This document shows, piece by piece, positions 53,801 to 62,369 of a stretch of 64,000 nucleotides of DNA. Source of the DNA: Chaenocephalus aceratus (lineage: Eukaryota; Chordata; Actinopteri; Perciformes; Channichthyidae); contig CM043801.1 of NCBI GenBank assembly GCA_023974075.1, positions 18,594,281-18,658,280 of the forward strand, read 5' to 3'. Position 1 is the first letter of the stretch; the number at the start of each line of letters is the position of its first letter. Position numbers and translations under genes: made by a program. A model generated the notes under the pieces. The model searched no databases and had not been told where the DNA came from. It saw only the letters and a program-made list of their open reading frames with translations.

Positions 53801-56800
53801 ACGTGCACCTCGATCATAAGCAGCCTCTCCATGATGCGGTCCGACCGCTGAAACACAAGCGCAGCCGGAAAGACCCACAGCTTGACGAACTGGCTGTGTC
53901 TGTAGTACTGGGGGATGCGCTGGCGGTGAGTGTGAAACAACTTCTTGAAGGTGCGCAGAACTAAGATGGTTATCTGGACTCTCTCCACCCCTTCCTCCAA
54001 CTCCATCTTAAACAGCTCTTCAGGGATAAGGTAGGCAATGGCCTGGATTCAGACACACAACCATATTAAGAATCTCATTGATATCATGTCCCCCTCTCAT
54101 ACATACAACATACACACAGAGATGCATCAGTGTACCTTTTCGATGATCAGGTTGCAGAACTCCTGCAGGAGGACCACCATTCGTTGTGGAGTGCAGTAGA
54201 ATTGAGAATGGCTCCAGATGAGACAGAGTGTGTGGAAAAGAGGAGGCAGTAGAGCGTCTACCTGTGGGATACTCCTCTCCTCCAAGCTGCCGATCAGTCT
54301 CCTCAGAGGACGCAGATACAGATCTATGTCCTCTGCCTCCAGCACCGCTAGGAAAATCACACACAGAAATAGTGATTGATAACTTAAACCTAGAAGAAGG
54401 CAAGTTAAAAATATTGCTTCTAATTTGTTTCTTACATCAAAACGTAAGGAGAGGTTGGGATGTGAGTAAATTATTTAGCACTGATAAAGGATGAGTATTG
54501 CTGATTTACCCTCATCGACTTTAATGCAGATCTCGTTGAAGGAGGAGTAGTAACTGCTCTTGACTCTTCTAAGGATCTCCATGACGTGCTCTGTTTTAGG
54601 ACTCTGGATCTGAACACGGGGAAATGGTAGCAGGGTGTTCACTCAGTGGCAACTTTATTTGATACACCTGTACAATGTATTTCATTTCAATACAACACCT
54701 CTTCCATAAATGCTTCTTCTATAGAGTTCAAACTGTTACTTTTTTGGTGACATACTGGGACTTTGTAAATAACGTATGAATTTGTAACTGGAATCATTAG
54801 TGGAGTTATTGCTATGTCACGCAAATCAATTCAACCCTACTGACATTTAATAGATCTGGCATTTCAAACTGTGGAACATCTGGTATTTAGGAATCTAATA
54901 TCTCAGTCTATGAATTAAACACAAATCTACTGGTGCCCTAAGGACCGTAAGCTACAGATAACAAGTTGAACTGACTGCCCCCCCACCCACTTCCACAGAA
55001 ACAGTGTCATACTTGTGATTGGATGCCGAGCAGGTTTTCCTTTTGAGTGGTCCAAAACTGGAGCTCCACGTTGGGGCCTGGGTGGTCTCCTCGGAGCAGC
55101 AGCATACCAGAGTCTTTCTTCAGGACGGTCCATATCTGTCCAGACCACTGAACTATCAGAGTTTCTATGGAGTATAACAAGCCACGGTCCAATGGCCAAC
55201 CAGTGGGGCTGAGGGAGACAGAGAGGGGTGTGGGTAAATATGGCAATATGGGCTCTAGATGATAAAAAGTAAAGAAAGTAAACTACAAATGGGACTACAA
55301 TATAGTTCCAGTAACATGTAAATGGAATCATAGTCTTTTTAGGGTAAGGTGTTTTTTTTGTAAGTTTGACACAAACAGGGTTTACTGGAACTACTTGTTT
55401 GTGAATCAGCAACTTACTCATTTATGACCTACAAATAGTAGCAGTACACAAAACTCACAGAAGGTCGCAAGTCCAGTTGAAAGAGTGCTAATTCAGCACC
55501 ACGGACAGCGCCATGGATTTATCAATTTGCAGGGCTCTTGATTCAAACTTGCACAAACCTCAGTCAGATAAAGCATCAATGATTTATACAGACCAAACAT
55601 ATTCAGCCAAACAACCTCTTTGCCACTCTCTCTGCATGTAATGAGGGGACTGAGGGGGTTTATAGAATGCAACAACCAGTAGAAATAGCCTAATGAGTGC
55701 CTCTTCACAAGTTTACATGTTATCTCCAAAAAAGCTACATGAGAAAAGTCTGAATTTAAAAAATGTTTCTCACCCTGATGACATTATTAGCTAATGCTAG
55801 CATACAAATCCTTTATTCAACCAGATGATAGTCTCATTGTTGTATGATGGTTACAAGAATAAACAGAAACCATACAGGCAGAGAAGGACAACTGCCACAC
55901 ACTAGTACAAATTAATGAGTACATTAGCCAGCTTATATGCAATACAAAAACAGTTATACAGGACAAAACACACTGATTTAAAAAAAAACTATTTCAGTTC
56001 AACAATTGAGATCTATCATATCAATGCTCTCACATTGTCTCATCTCTTAACATGCAACACAATGTTGACATTACTCATTTACGCTCCTATCTCGTAGTTT
56101 GCCTAATTCTGCTCTCATCTTTGACATCACCGTCTGTGTAGAGCAGGTTCACTTTTCAAACCAGGTCCACAATCCAACACTTACAGTGTTTTGAAGATAA
56201 TCCTTATTCAATTACATCTCTCTGTTCCATTGGATAGTACTCTCAATGGACTCCATACATGTATATTGGTAACTATCAAAAGTAAACAAAGATGGCACCT
56301 GGAATTACAGATTTGTTACAACCGGAAAAAGACAGAGGGGAGAGAGAGGTTGACGCCCAGTAAGCGAGTTAACTGGGAACCCACCTGGAAACAGTTCTCA
56401 GTTTTGTTTTTGCTTATCATGACAGTTTTTCTTGTTGTAAAAATGTCTTGAAACTTATAAATATAAAAAAACAATAAGCTCTATACGTTTAAAAAAAAAA
56501 GTATTTTATTGTGTTACTGGCATGCAAGACAAGCAGGAAGTGAGTCACATCCGGGTGCATTTGAACAGAGTTGAAAGCATGGATGTGGTTGAGATGTAAA
56601 AGGAGCATTTAACTAATCTTGGAAACGCGGTGAGTGTTGTCAAATGGCCTGTGTTACGCAAAACAATTTAACTTAACGAACATAATACACTCTCATTGAC
56701 AAAACGAAACAGCGTCATAGATTATGCAGTAACATATACACACTTAGCTAATCTATTAGCCTGGCCCGCACACACCGACCTGAGCTCCATGTCCTCGTGC

Positions 56801-59369
56801 CGGGCCCTCTCCACGCTCAGCGGCAGGGGCAGCAGGGTCCGCCCCTCCGCGCGCCCTCTCAGCGTCACCACCCTGTTCCTCAGCTTCTCCAGGTGCCTGT
56901 GGATGTCATCGGACACCACCCGCGGCCAGTCCTCATGGTTCAGACCGTTGGACAGCACACACACCAGCACCTATTCAGTACATACAAGCAGAGGTGGAAG
57001 ACTCAGATCTTGTACCTGTTAGAGAATATGTCGGACTTACTCCTAAGATATTTAACCTTATTGCCTGTTGACGTTAATAACAAATCCTGTTCGTGACGCC
57101 AGCTTTAAGGAATGTGCTCCAGCACTCAGTGTCAAGTGTTATGGCCTGATAGGGGAGTTTACGACTGTGGGAACACTGGCTTTCTAAGCTCCACAGATGT
57201 GAGAGACATCTCCTGTAGCTCCACAGATGTGTACGCCTCCCCCAATATGCTCATTACCTCTCTGTAAACTAGTTACAAGGTTTATCGAGAGATAGGCTGA
57301 TCAGAATTGACATGACAACCCACCCGTGCAGTCAGAACCTTTTGCTGCTGTGACTTGTGATATGAATTCTCCGGCCGTATCCTTGTAATAAACATCATTG
57401 TTTGACATCAAAGCTCCAACTCTCCTCGTGTCTCTCTGAGTCCTGACTCTCCATTGCTGCAGAAGTTTCCCTTACAGGAAGTAATTAGAAGTACCAGAGT
57501 GTAGGGATACTCTGTTACAAGTACAAGTCCTTCATTCAAATATTACTCAAGTACAAGTACAAAATTATTAGCATCAAAATATACCTAAAGTATCAAAAAG
57601 AAAATAAATCTTTATTGCATAGTGGTCCATTTCAGAATATTTATATGATTAGTTTTGATTTGGTTGGGAATGGTTGATGCATTTTTTATTAAAGCTGTTA
57701 AAGGTGCAGCTCGTTTTAATTGCATTGTATGCTGCAGATTAGCTAGTGAATATGACTCGAGGTGTAATTAAAAGTCATATTCAAGCATTGATTATATTTC
57801 ACATCATTAGTCAAAATCTGAAAAGTAAGTAAAGCTATTAAATATGCGTAGTAGAGTAAAAGTATATGATTTACCTCTGAATTGTAGTGGAGTAGAAGTA
57901 CACAGTAGCAATTAATTGAAATATTCAATGAAATACTTTTTTTTAGTACAAGTCTCTCAAAATTGTACTTAAGTACAGAGTAAATATACTTAGTGACTTG
58001 ACACCACTGCACATAAGCTTTTTAAAGAGGACACATACTGTTTACAGCTTTGCAAACCAACCAAGCATTCGTCCTATTCCTCAAGTATTCTTAGTATCTT
58101 TGCTCCCACCAACCTGAATTAGTATATCACTTTGACACTCACAGACACACACTAGCCCACCTCAGAGATGACAACAGGAAGGTGCTCCATGGGGTATCCA
58201 GCCACTTCCCCCAGCCGGAGTTCATGTCTGAATCGCTGGCGTGAGATTCTCTTCACGCCTTTCTTCAGCACACACAGTAGCTTGGTCTTCCATGGTGGAG
58301 ATGTCTTCACAGATTCAAAAACAGTAGGAATGCTTTCAACAGCATTGAAAGCACTAGAAATAAGTAGTGACTTATTTCAGAAAATTTGAATTTTAGATGG
58401 AGGTTAAATCAAAAACACTACACATTAGGGCTGCTCGATTATGGCAAAAATCATAATCTCGATTATTTGGGTCAATAAATATCACGATTATTAAAAAAAT
58501 GTAAACAGTATGTTTTTAACAGTTGATTACCCTGAACTTTAAGTATAACTCAACTGAAAAACCAAAACCAAAATAATAATAAAAAAAATAATCGTTATAT
58601 TTTAAGTTGTTTTCGTAATCTTTGCAAGCCATAATCGTAATTGCGATTTAAAATACGATTAATTGAGCAGCCCTACTACACATGTTGTTATGACTTACTG
58701 TATATCACCGCATGACTGCTCATTGTTTTGTCAAAGTTGTATAAAGTTGTGTGTGCGTGACTGTGTTTATGAAAATTAGGAATTTTAGGTTTCATCTCAT
58801 TTGACTGGATTGTGTGTCTTCCTGCCATGCAAGAAAACAGATAAAAGTGAAATGTGCCATCATCAACCGTATGTACGCACAGTAGGCCTACCTTTACCTC
58901 AGGGATATTCGTATACAGAATGTCTAACATACCCCTACAGTGCATACAGAATAAACCAATACGTATTTACTCAAGGTGCAAAATTAACGATGATTCCTGA
59001 ATAGGGAACTGAAAAAAAGGTGCCTGATCTTCTTATAAACTGATTTTATGCATATGTGTGTTGTCTTACCTGTGCGTCCCCTGCATGCAATGTCCCTCCA
59101 GGTCCGGTGTACAGCAGCAGTCTGTTGGTCCAGATGTGGTCCAGGTAATCCAGTATCACCTTCTGGTTTTCCTCTGCTCCGATGAAGCGGTTCCACTTAT
59201 CGATCTTCACTCGCAGCACACAGAAGGCCTGCTCCCGTACGAAGTCCACCCTCTCGTCTGATAACACCACCCCAGCTTTGAGAGAGGGATCCTGGGGGAC
59301 ACGTACTCCTCCAGTCTCTCCACTGCCCACACCTCTACTGCTACTTCTGGGGCCTGCTGCCTCCGCCAT
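13286..59369 (-). CDS. dnah11: Axonemal dynein heavy chain, DNAH9/11/17 group, probably dnah11 (91 exons)
   Basis: ATP-driven minus-end microtubule motor of the ciliary outer arm (family knowledge). I read 91 exons; summed and corrected for four indels they give 13,500 nt, about 4,499 residues, the normal size for this group. Order on the minus strand: N-terminal tail (59369 to 49044), linker (48242 to 42272), AAA1 with GPAGTGKT (41193-41216) and [11 protein letters not shown]2 GPGTGKS (39180-39200), AAA3 GNAGVGKT (36984-37007), AAA4 GVGGSGKQ (29628-29651), stalk and microtubule-binding domain, AAA5, AAA6 and the C-terminus ending in [21 protein letters not shown] near the C-terminus and the neighbourhood favour DNAH11 over DNAH9 or DNAH17. 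The start at 59369 opens a phase-0 100-codon first exon. The family call is near certain; the paralogue call is moderate. Confidence 0.93.
16440..16813. mobile_element. TTAA-flanked MITE, copy 1 (374 bp)
   Basis: Ends AGGTCCCTATTATAC and ATAATAGGTGACCT, flanked by TTAA on both sides. That target fits piggyBac or Kolobok. Begins 23 bp beyond the acceptor of dynein exon 83. Confidence 0.75.
16850..17276 (+). mobile_element. LINE 3' end (L2/Rex1-like)
   Basis: The coding end [20 protein letters not shown] with [12 protein letters not shown] and stop near 16990 is typical of fish L2/Rex1 ORF2 ends. A 3' UTR with a short AT run (about 17092-17111) and the tail AATAAACCCGTTTCTGATTC follow. Intronic, antisense to dynein. 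Confidence 0.7.
19500..20985 (+). mobile_element. L2-type (CR1/jockey group) LINE, 5'-truncated
   Basis: Lies antisense to dynein in the intron between exons 75 and 76. It ends with a LINE-type tail: TAAATAAACTTGCC followed by CCTTG repeats (about 20960-20985). The 5' edge is approximate. The element lacks the endonuclease domain and most of the 5' half. Confidence 0.85.
19514..20765 (+). pseudogene. LINE reverse transcriptase fragment
   Basis: Open to a TAG at 20522-20524. Motifs: [50 protein letters not shown] (catalytic YxDD box), [31 protein letters not shown]. After the stop the same frame continues [15 protein letters not shown] and [20 protein letters not shown]. One nonsense change and 5' truncation make it inactive. 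Confidence 0.9.
21073..24903 (-). CDS. dnah11: Dynein exons 69-75: AAA5
   Basis: Exons: 24730-24903, 24380-24512, 24184-24286, 22307-22429, 22004-22208, 21327-21491, 21073-21213. Landmarks: [106 protein letters not shown] and [14 protein letters not shown]. The 1.75-kb intron between exons 71 and 72 is almost entirely a Tc1-type transposon. Confidence 0.93.
22500..24093 (-). mobile_element. Second Tc1-type transposon, long inverted repeats
   Basis: Flanked by TA (22498-22499, 24094-24095). It starts CACTGAACAAAAATATAAA and ends with its inverted copy. Inverted repeats of about 225-275 bp include AATATTTGAGAGAAATGG and CAGGTGTGGCATATCAAGA. It is unrelated at sequence level to the copy at 1017. 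It fills most of the dynein intron between exons 71 and 72, same strand as the host gene. Confidence 0.94.
22823..23840 (-). pseudogene. Tc1-type transposase, nonsense plus 4-bp slip
   Basis: Begins [20 protein letters not shown]; a homeodomain-like DNA-binding part is followed by [10 protein letters not shown] (first catalytic D). The frame ends at a TGA after DVNVVN. Just beyond, GGCA is repeated (GGCAGGCAGGC, near 23265), shifting the frame by four. The rest continues to 22823: [10 protein letters not shown] (second D) and [12 protein letters not shown] (E). Two independent lesions make it inactive. Confidence 0.9.
24540..24655 (-). mobile_element. Fragment of the same LTR, minus orientation
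   Basis: GGGGAAACTTCTGAAGCAAT, AGTCAGGACTCAGAGAGACA, CGAGGAGAG and CGGCCGGAG match the inverse of the 3' half of the LTR at 57017. Sits in the dynein intron between exons 69 and 70. Confidence 0.6.
25030..27749 (-). CDS. dnah11: Dynein exons 61-68: stalk and microtubule-binding domain
   Basis: Exons: 27690-27749, 27422-27595, 27183-27329, 26901-27014, 26668-26811, 26107-26289, 25583-25684, 25030-25164. The outgoing coiled coil runs from [10 protein letters not shown] through [18 protein letters not shown]. The microtubule-binding domain contains [19 protein letters not shown] and [12 protein letters not shown] (exon 65) and DPEFNPEFV (exon 66). The return coil includes [20 protein letters not shown] and [15 protein letters not shown]. 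Lengths and phases match the DNAH9 pattern (from memory). Confidence 0.92.
27950..28100 (+). mobile_element. 3' tail of the same L1-like LINE family
   Basis: CTGCATTTATGTATATAATG and AATGTAATACAAATCTTAAT followed by an A-rich end. This matches the 3' end of the LINE at 30955 (there read on the minus strand), so it is a very short 5'-truncated copy in a dynein intron. Confidence 0.65.
28191..34970 (-). CDS. dnah11: Dynein exons 54-60: AAA3-AAA4 linker region and AAA4
   Basis: Exons: 34809-34970, 30349-30432, 29842-29951, 29541-29703, 29295-29418, 28455-28597, 28191-28352. Landmarks: [45 protein letters not shown], Walker [38 protein letters not shown] and [17 protein letters not shown]. The intron between exons 54 and 55 is the longest in the gene (4.4 kb), inflated by an L1-like LINE carrying nested insertions. 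Confidence 0.92.
31999..32503 (+). mobile_element. Solo LTR A, 5-bp target duplication TTGAG
   Basis: Begins TGTCACAG, ends TTGTGACA, and is flanked by TTGAG on both sides. It has a TATA-like TATTTAAA near 32116 and AATAAA near 32434, the expected order for U3-R-U5 on the plus strand. There is no internal retroelement coding, so it is a recombined solo LTR, probably Gypsy-type by ends and duplication length. Confidence 0.85.
32772..33077 (+). mobile_element. tRNA-derived SINE
   Basis: The tRNA-like head has a B box GGTTCAAGTCC at 32822-32832 and an A-box-like GGGGCATGGACTGGG before it. A body follows with CCCTTGAGCAAGGCACC, typical of fish SINEs. It is inserted in the L1-like LINE. Target duplication not resolved. 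Confidence 0.75.
34068..34549 (+). mobile_element. Solo LTR B, 5-bp target duplication AACCT
   Basis: Begins TGTTGTGTCTCG, ends GTCCTGACA, flanked by AACCT (34063-34067 and 34550-34554). It contains TTTAAATAG near 34255 and AATAAATATAA near 34466. Its 3' part (GCATTTGGGTTC, then TGACA) resembles LTR A (GCATTTGGGTCC, then TGACA), so the two are related but distinct families. Confidence 0.85.
35053..37601 (-). CDS. dnah11: Dynein exons 47-53: AAA3
   Basis: Exons: 37470-37601, 37194-37367, 36890-37094, 36054-36219, 35838-35940, 35308-35445, 35053-35154. Landmarks: [25 protein letters not shown], Walker [24 protein letters not shown], Walker [34 protein letters not shown] and [15 protein letters not shown]. 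Exon 51 must end after CAG at 35838 to keep frame with exon 52, so this intron appears to start with GC rather than GT (see findings). Confidence 0.9.
35791..35831. repeat. (TG)n microsatellite next to dynein exon 51
   Basis: TG repeat with one TTTG interruption, a few bases from the unusual donor of exon 51 (35838). Confidence 0.9.
36480..36660 (-). mobile_element. tRNA-derived SINE, minus orientation
   Basis: Read on the minus strand: B box GGTTCAAACC (36611-36620), then body and the common fish tail AAGTCGCTTTGGATAAAAG. Lies in the dynein intron between exons 49 and 50. Confidence 0.65.
37761..40008 (-). CDS. dnah11: Dynein exons 40-46: AAA2
   Basis: Exons: 39916-40008, 39556-39750, 39177-39254, 38821-38953, 38365-38492, 38003-38151, 37761-37911. 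Landmarks: [32 protein letters not shown], Walker [43 protein letters not shown] and [17 protein letters not shown]. All introns are short (about 100-400 bp) and GT-AG. Confidence 0.92.
40407..42109 (-). CDS. dnah11: Dynein exons 34-39: AAA1, the main ATPase site
   Basis: Exons: 41978-42109, 41738-41898, 41115-41271, 40844-40989, 40630-40746, 40407-40545. Seen: [18 protein letters not shown], Walker [27 protein letters not shown], Walker [31 protein letters not shown] and [22 protein letters not shown]. All canonical residues of a hydrolysing AAA1 are present, so the motor is predicted active. Confidence 0.94.
42272..48242 (-). CDS. dnah11: Dynein exons 16-33: tail end and linker (DHC_N2)
   Basis: Exons: 47907-48242, 47747-47824, 47608-47663, 47381-47501, 47105-47274, 46497-46719, 46272-46389, 45981-46067, 45737-45895, 45450-45533, 45198-45356, 44840-44962, 44359-44481, 43976-44200, 43208-43426, 42820-42987, 42473-42598, 42272-42379. 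The linker swings across the AAA ring for the power stroke (family knowledge). Landmarks: [82 protein letters not shown] and [15 protein letters not shown]. Exon 22 (46272-46389) has one extra base near 46330 that would truncate the protein after VAATTIQ. Exon 31 carries an acidic/glycine stretch ([14 protein letters not shown]). Confidence 0.88.
43525..43970. mobile_element. hAT-type MITE, same family, copy 2, at a dynein splice donor
   Basis: Left end CAAGAGGTAGAAGAAGTA, right end TACTTCCCCCCTCTG, with TACTCAGTA-type boxes inside. Flanks GTTAGCTC and GTTACCTG (6 of 8). The right flank is the complement of CAGGTAAC, the exon 29 splice donor. Confidence 0.65.
48392..48767. mobile_element. TTAA-flanked MITE, copy 2 (376 bp)
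   Basis: Ends AGGGCCCCTATTATACT and ATAATAGGTGACCT; left TTAA, right decayed to TTCA. Shares TTTGGTTAAAAAGAACACAA and GAGCGAATCTTTTTTCCTGA with copy 1. Lies between dynein exons 15 and 16. Confidence 0.75.
48877..48960 (-). CDS. Candidate 28-codon cassette exon in the dynein tail (uncertain)
   Basis: An 84-bp, phase-0 open segment lies between dynein exons 15 and 16, with a pyrimidine-rich acceptor (TTTTTATCAG) and a GTAAAT donor. It would insert a lysine-rich helix ([15 protein letters not shown]) between HTLLQ and ESESLLG. The DNAH9 protein (from memory) has no such insert, so direct splicing of 15 to 16 is the default. Confidence 0.25.
49044..59369 (-). CDS. dnah11: Dynein exons 1-15: N-terminal tail (DHC_N1)
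   Basis: Exons (high to low): 59070-59369, 58161-58304, 56780-56970, 55013-55208, 54510-54609, 54136-54347, 53809-54042, 52687-52854, 52102-52218, 51683-51820, 51270-51394, 50991-51186, 50177-50281, 49864-50055, 49044-49244. This tail binds intermediate chains and neighbouring heavy chains (family knowledge). Recognisable pieces are [10 protein letters not shown] (exon 3), [12 protein letters not shown] (exon 6), [18 protein letters not shown] (exon 11) and [10 protein letters not shown] (exon 14). All junctions keep phase. Exon 2's acceptor (AAG at 58305) is the least certain boundary. Confidence 0.85.
52960..53715. mobile_element. hAT-type non-autonomous transposon, 756 bp
   Basis: Terminal inverted repeats CAGGGGTTCCCAACCTTTTT and its inverse ending GGTTGGGAACCACTG. 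The 8-bp flanks are TTCTAGAG and CTCTAGAG (7 of 8). The interior is not recognisable transposase, although short open stretches exist (53142-53351). Lies in the dynein intron between exons 7 and 8. Confidence 0.85.
55209..56779 (-). other. Dynein intron 3: nothing definite
   Basis: The 1.57-kb AT-rich intron between exons 3 and 4 shows no coding frame, terminal repeat or RNA gene that I can support. The same holds for the introns at 49245-49863, 50282-50990, 28598-29294, 29952-30348, 25165-25582, 25685-26106, 26290-26667, 40009-40406, 41272-41737 and 44482-44839. The intron 54610-55012 has only a short fish-repeat-like stretch (54637-54675, GGCAACTTTATTTGATACAC). Confidence 0.5.
56989..58009. 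mobile_element. hAT-type MITE, same family, copy 3, split by an LTR
   Basis: Left end CAGAGGTGGAAGACTCAGAT, right end CTTGACACCACTG; interior boxes such as CTCAAGTACAAGTAC. Interrupted at about 57017-57476 by an LTR-like sequence. Begins 18 bp beyond the exon 3 acceptor (56971). Confidence 0.6.
57017..57476 (+). mobile_element. LTR-like insertion (probable solo LTR)
   Basis: Starts TGTTAGAG, ends CCCTTACA, with AATAAA (about 57388) in the right place for an LTR. A second partial copy on the opposite strand lies at 24540-24655. I could not find a matching target duplication, so the ends are provisional. Confidence 0.5.
58426..58675. mobile_element. hAT-type MITE, perfect 8-bp duplication CTACACAT
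   Basis: Begins TAGGGCTGCTCGATTA, ends TTGAGCAGCCCTA, flanked by CTACACAT at 58418-58425 and 58676-58683. AT-rich, no coding. Lies in dynein intron 1. Confidence 0.88.
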
Positions 59370-59647
59370 GAAGACTCACCTGGTCGGAATTAGAAATACA
59401 GTAAGTCCAAAGATACTACTTGATTTGGAGTGTAGAAGACTGACACTGCACTTGTAAGAATCATATAAAGTGCGATGAAAGGTGCTAACTCACCTCAATT
59501 CTTGTTAAGATCAGACGCTATAAATGGACGTTTCTCCAGTCATAACAGTGATGCACGCTTTTCTTCTGCTGTCCCAACTATATGCTTCTTGTCTCTTCTC
59601 CAGAGCAGCTGGAAAATGGATACACACCTTGATGGATAGGTTCACTG

Positions 59648-59661
59648 GTCACTGTGACAAC
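59648..59661. promoter_or_regulatory. X-box-like RFX site upstream of dynein
   Basis: GTCACTGTGACAAC fits the RFX X-box pattern RYYNYY-NN-RRNRAC on both strands and lies 279 bp upstream of the dynein ATG. RFX factors drive axonemal genes (established). The match was found by eye, and I cannot score its background frequency. Confidence 0.5.
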
Positions 59662-59700
59662 GCAGTAGGGGCTGGCTTCATTATCCTGCATGGTGGAGGC

Positions 59701-59707
59701 TGTTTGT
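59701..59707. promoter_or_regulatory. FOXJ1-like forkhead core upstream of dynein
   Basis: TGTTTGT forkhead core, 40 bp from the X-box-like palindrome and 332 bp upstream of the dynein start. Short cores are common by chance; its value is the pairing with the X-box. Confidence 0.3.
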
Positions 59708-59904
59708 GAAGCCTGTACGGCCTGCAACCCTATCCTGTAACCTGAGCCTTCAGAGGAGACCTTACTACAGGGACACCTCCAGGACAGGTAAGGACATTAC
59801 ATTTGTGATACACATATTATACATTCTTAGCAGCATTCATATGGTCTGTCAGTCCAGTAAAATTCCAACACACTTTGGCAGCCATATTTTTTGTAATAGA
59901 GAGG

Positions 59905-60556
59905 CAAAGTCCCTCCCTTTTCGGGGGACCTCCATGCGACCTTATTTCGGAAAAATTATGTATTCAAGTCAATGGAGAGAGAAGGTTGATCTTTCGATCC
60001 CGTTTATATTGTGCCACGAATTACACATGTTTGTCAATTTAAAAGATAATTTTGCAAGTCAAAAAAATAAAAATGTCTCGTAAAACTGTGAAGTAACACT
60101 TTTTTTGTGTGAAACCGCTCAATGACCTTCATCTCCCGTTTCGCACCACACACCAAGACGGCCGTCACGTTGGCACATTTCAATTATTTCTTTCAGAATG
60201 AGGCGAAAAGTATTTAAAGAGGTGAAAATCACTAAAAGTCTGGGCATGTTGAGAGCTGTACATACACACAAGGGGAGTTAGTCGGTTCCGTAAGAGCCAG
60301 CATGCAGGACCGGCATTCTGGGATTTGTAGTCTTTCTAGTTGCGCATTTTTCATAGTCTTATATTTCAACAGTTTTACGACAAACTGTGACTTTTTTGAC
60401 ATGGAAATGATTTTTTAAGATTGACAAACATCATATGTGTAATTCGTTGCACAATTCAAACAGGATCGAAAGATAATCTTTCTCTCCCCATTGACTTCAA
60501 TACATCATTTTTCAGAAATAAGGTCCCATGGGTCGGAAGTAGATGGGCAGGACTTC
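59905..60556. repeat. Fold-back element with arms of about 135-150 bp
   Basis: The left arm (59930-60070) and right arm (60385-60535) are inverted copies. Shared blocks: GACCTTATTTC, AAGTCAATGG, ATCTTTCGATCC, AACGAATTACACAT, TGTTTGTCAAT. About 300 bp of unrelated sequence lies between. Probably a non-autonomous DNA element in the dynein upstream flank; superfamily not determined. Confidence 0.75.
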
Positions 60557-61531
60557 ACCTGACATTTGGCATAAAGGTCAAGTGTTTGTGAAAAGGTGTG
60601 TTTAACAGTTTGATTCATATTTTTTACATTGTAGGAGTTTTCTTATTTGGATTTCTGGTAACTGGTCCGGAAAATTGAAAAATATGTTATTTGATCCAAA
60701 TACAGTAGAGGAGGTATTAGTGAACAGTGAACTCCATCCTACTTGCATATGCAATGTGTATCATCGCCACATGGGGGCAGTGTGGTTCAATGTTTCTTAT
60801 GGCATCTTTATACTATAATCCAAAGTGACCCAAGCCATGACATCCTATTACACATGTTATGCCATTTATATAAAACATGGAAAAATGGGACATTTCTCTA
60901 ACTGTGTTATTTAAAATACCACAGCAATGATTACCCTTTCAAACCCTTGAATTTAACCTTAATACATGAATGCAATCAAATCCGAATTTGAAATGAGCCA
61001 ACTGCAGAAGACATGTCTGACATTTCATTTTTATTACTAACCTTATGGTAACATAATTTTATTATTACATGGGATTAAGCAATGCATAGGGATTATAAGC
61101 ATCCCCTCAATAAAAGGCTTTGTAAATGCAATGATTGAACAGCTGTAAATTGCCCTCCTCTATACCATTTCTACAGTTTCGAATTGAAGTTGAACCATTT
61201 TCCCATTTGATAATATTTCATTTCCTTGTTCATACATTCACCTCATTTCCTGTAATCACTCCCTTTTGGCTTAATATCTGCTTTAAACATTAGATACAAA
61301 TCATGGAAAGATTTTTCACTTCATATGACGAATGCTTAATCGATATGCATGACCTTTGGAGGTTTAGGTCTTTATTTTCAACACCAGTGTTCAGCATTCA
61401 TCAGCAGTGAGTAATTCCATTGTTCACAACACTGGCTGTATACTAGCCAATAATCCATGGCAGTCCTCCAAGGGAATTTGTCCTTTCTGAAATCTGTAAT
61501 TCCATGCCTCATTCTGTTTGTATAAGTGAAC

Positions 61532-61535
<4 letters not shown>

Positions 61536-61590
<55 letters not shown>
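61536..61590. repeat. (TG)n microsatellite in dynein upstream flank
   Basis: About 27 uninterrupted TG units. A second, GC-interrupted TG stretch lies at 61743-61780. Confidence 0.95.
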
Positions 61591-62369
61591 CCTAACACAC
61601 ATCATTGTGTTTGTGTGTCCTGCAGCTTTAGTTCATGTCCTCTATGGTATGTAAGGCTGTAGTGTTTGTATAGCATAATGTATGCATGTGTGTTTCTGCC
61701 TATAGTATGCCCACAAAAGTTTGTGTTTGAACGTGTGGGGCTTGTGTGTGTGTGTGCGTGTGTGTGTGCGTGTGTGTATGCACGCCTGTCCAGAGCCTAA
61801 AGCTAGTGAGGGCGTCCCTTGGGTGTCTCCGCTCACACTGTATCTAAGCCCATTTGAGCCTGCTGTCAGCAGGAGCATGACTGCCCATCTCTCTGACCTC
61901 ATGCCCAATGTCAGCGGCGCTCTGTAGGGAGGGGAGGATGGAGGACAGAAAAAGAGATCTTAGGACAACGGGGGGGGGGGGGGGGCAGGAGATGAGCCAA
62001 TGGAGAGACAATGGGGGGAAAGAGAGAGTGTATTGTAGAATAAGTAGGGGCAGCAAGCTAACAGAATACAAATGAGACGGAGAATAGAGTGATGAAGGAG
62101 CAGAAGAGCACCCACAGAATGGAGATATGTACTTGGCCGGCTATTGGTGATAAATATTCAAGATAAGTTCTGAACACTGTCATTGCTGAGTAATGTAAAC
62201 AGGAGGAGTAAAAGGGCAGAAGGTAAAATGTATCCTCAGGCAATATGCAAACTCCCGGCTCTTGACTGTAACTGAAATATCACCTGGAAGTGGATGTAAT
62301 ATTCTGCTCCAAAGCCAAACACCAAACTCTCCCAGCAACGTACTTTTAACCTGAAGCATCTCCCTCGTT

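Noticed and set aside
13286..59369. Assignment of the dynein to DNAH9 or DNAH17
   Set aside because: Not excluded by the motor sequence alone, but LTVDVTKK near the C-terminus, the N-terminal exon pattern and the MAP3K20-like neighbour fit DNAH11 better.
59524..60083. Small plus-strand frames just upstream of the dynein start
   Set aside because: They overlap promoter and fold-back sequence and show no domain or splice support.
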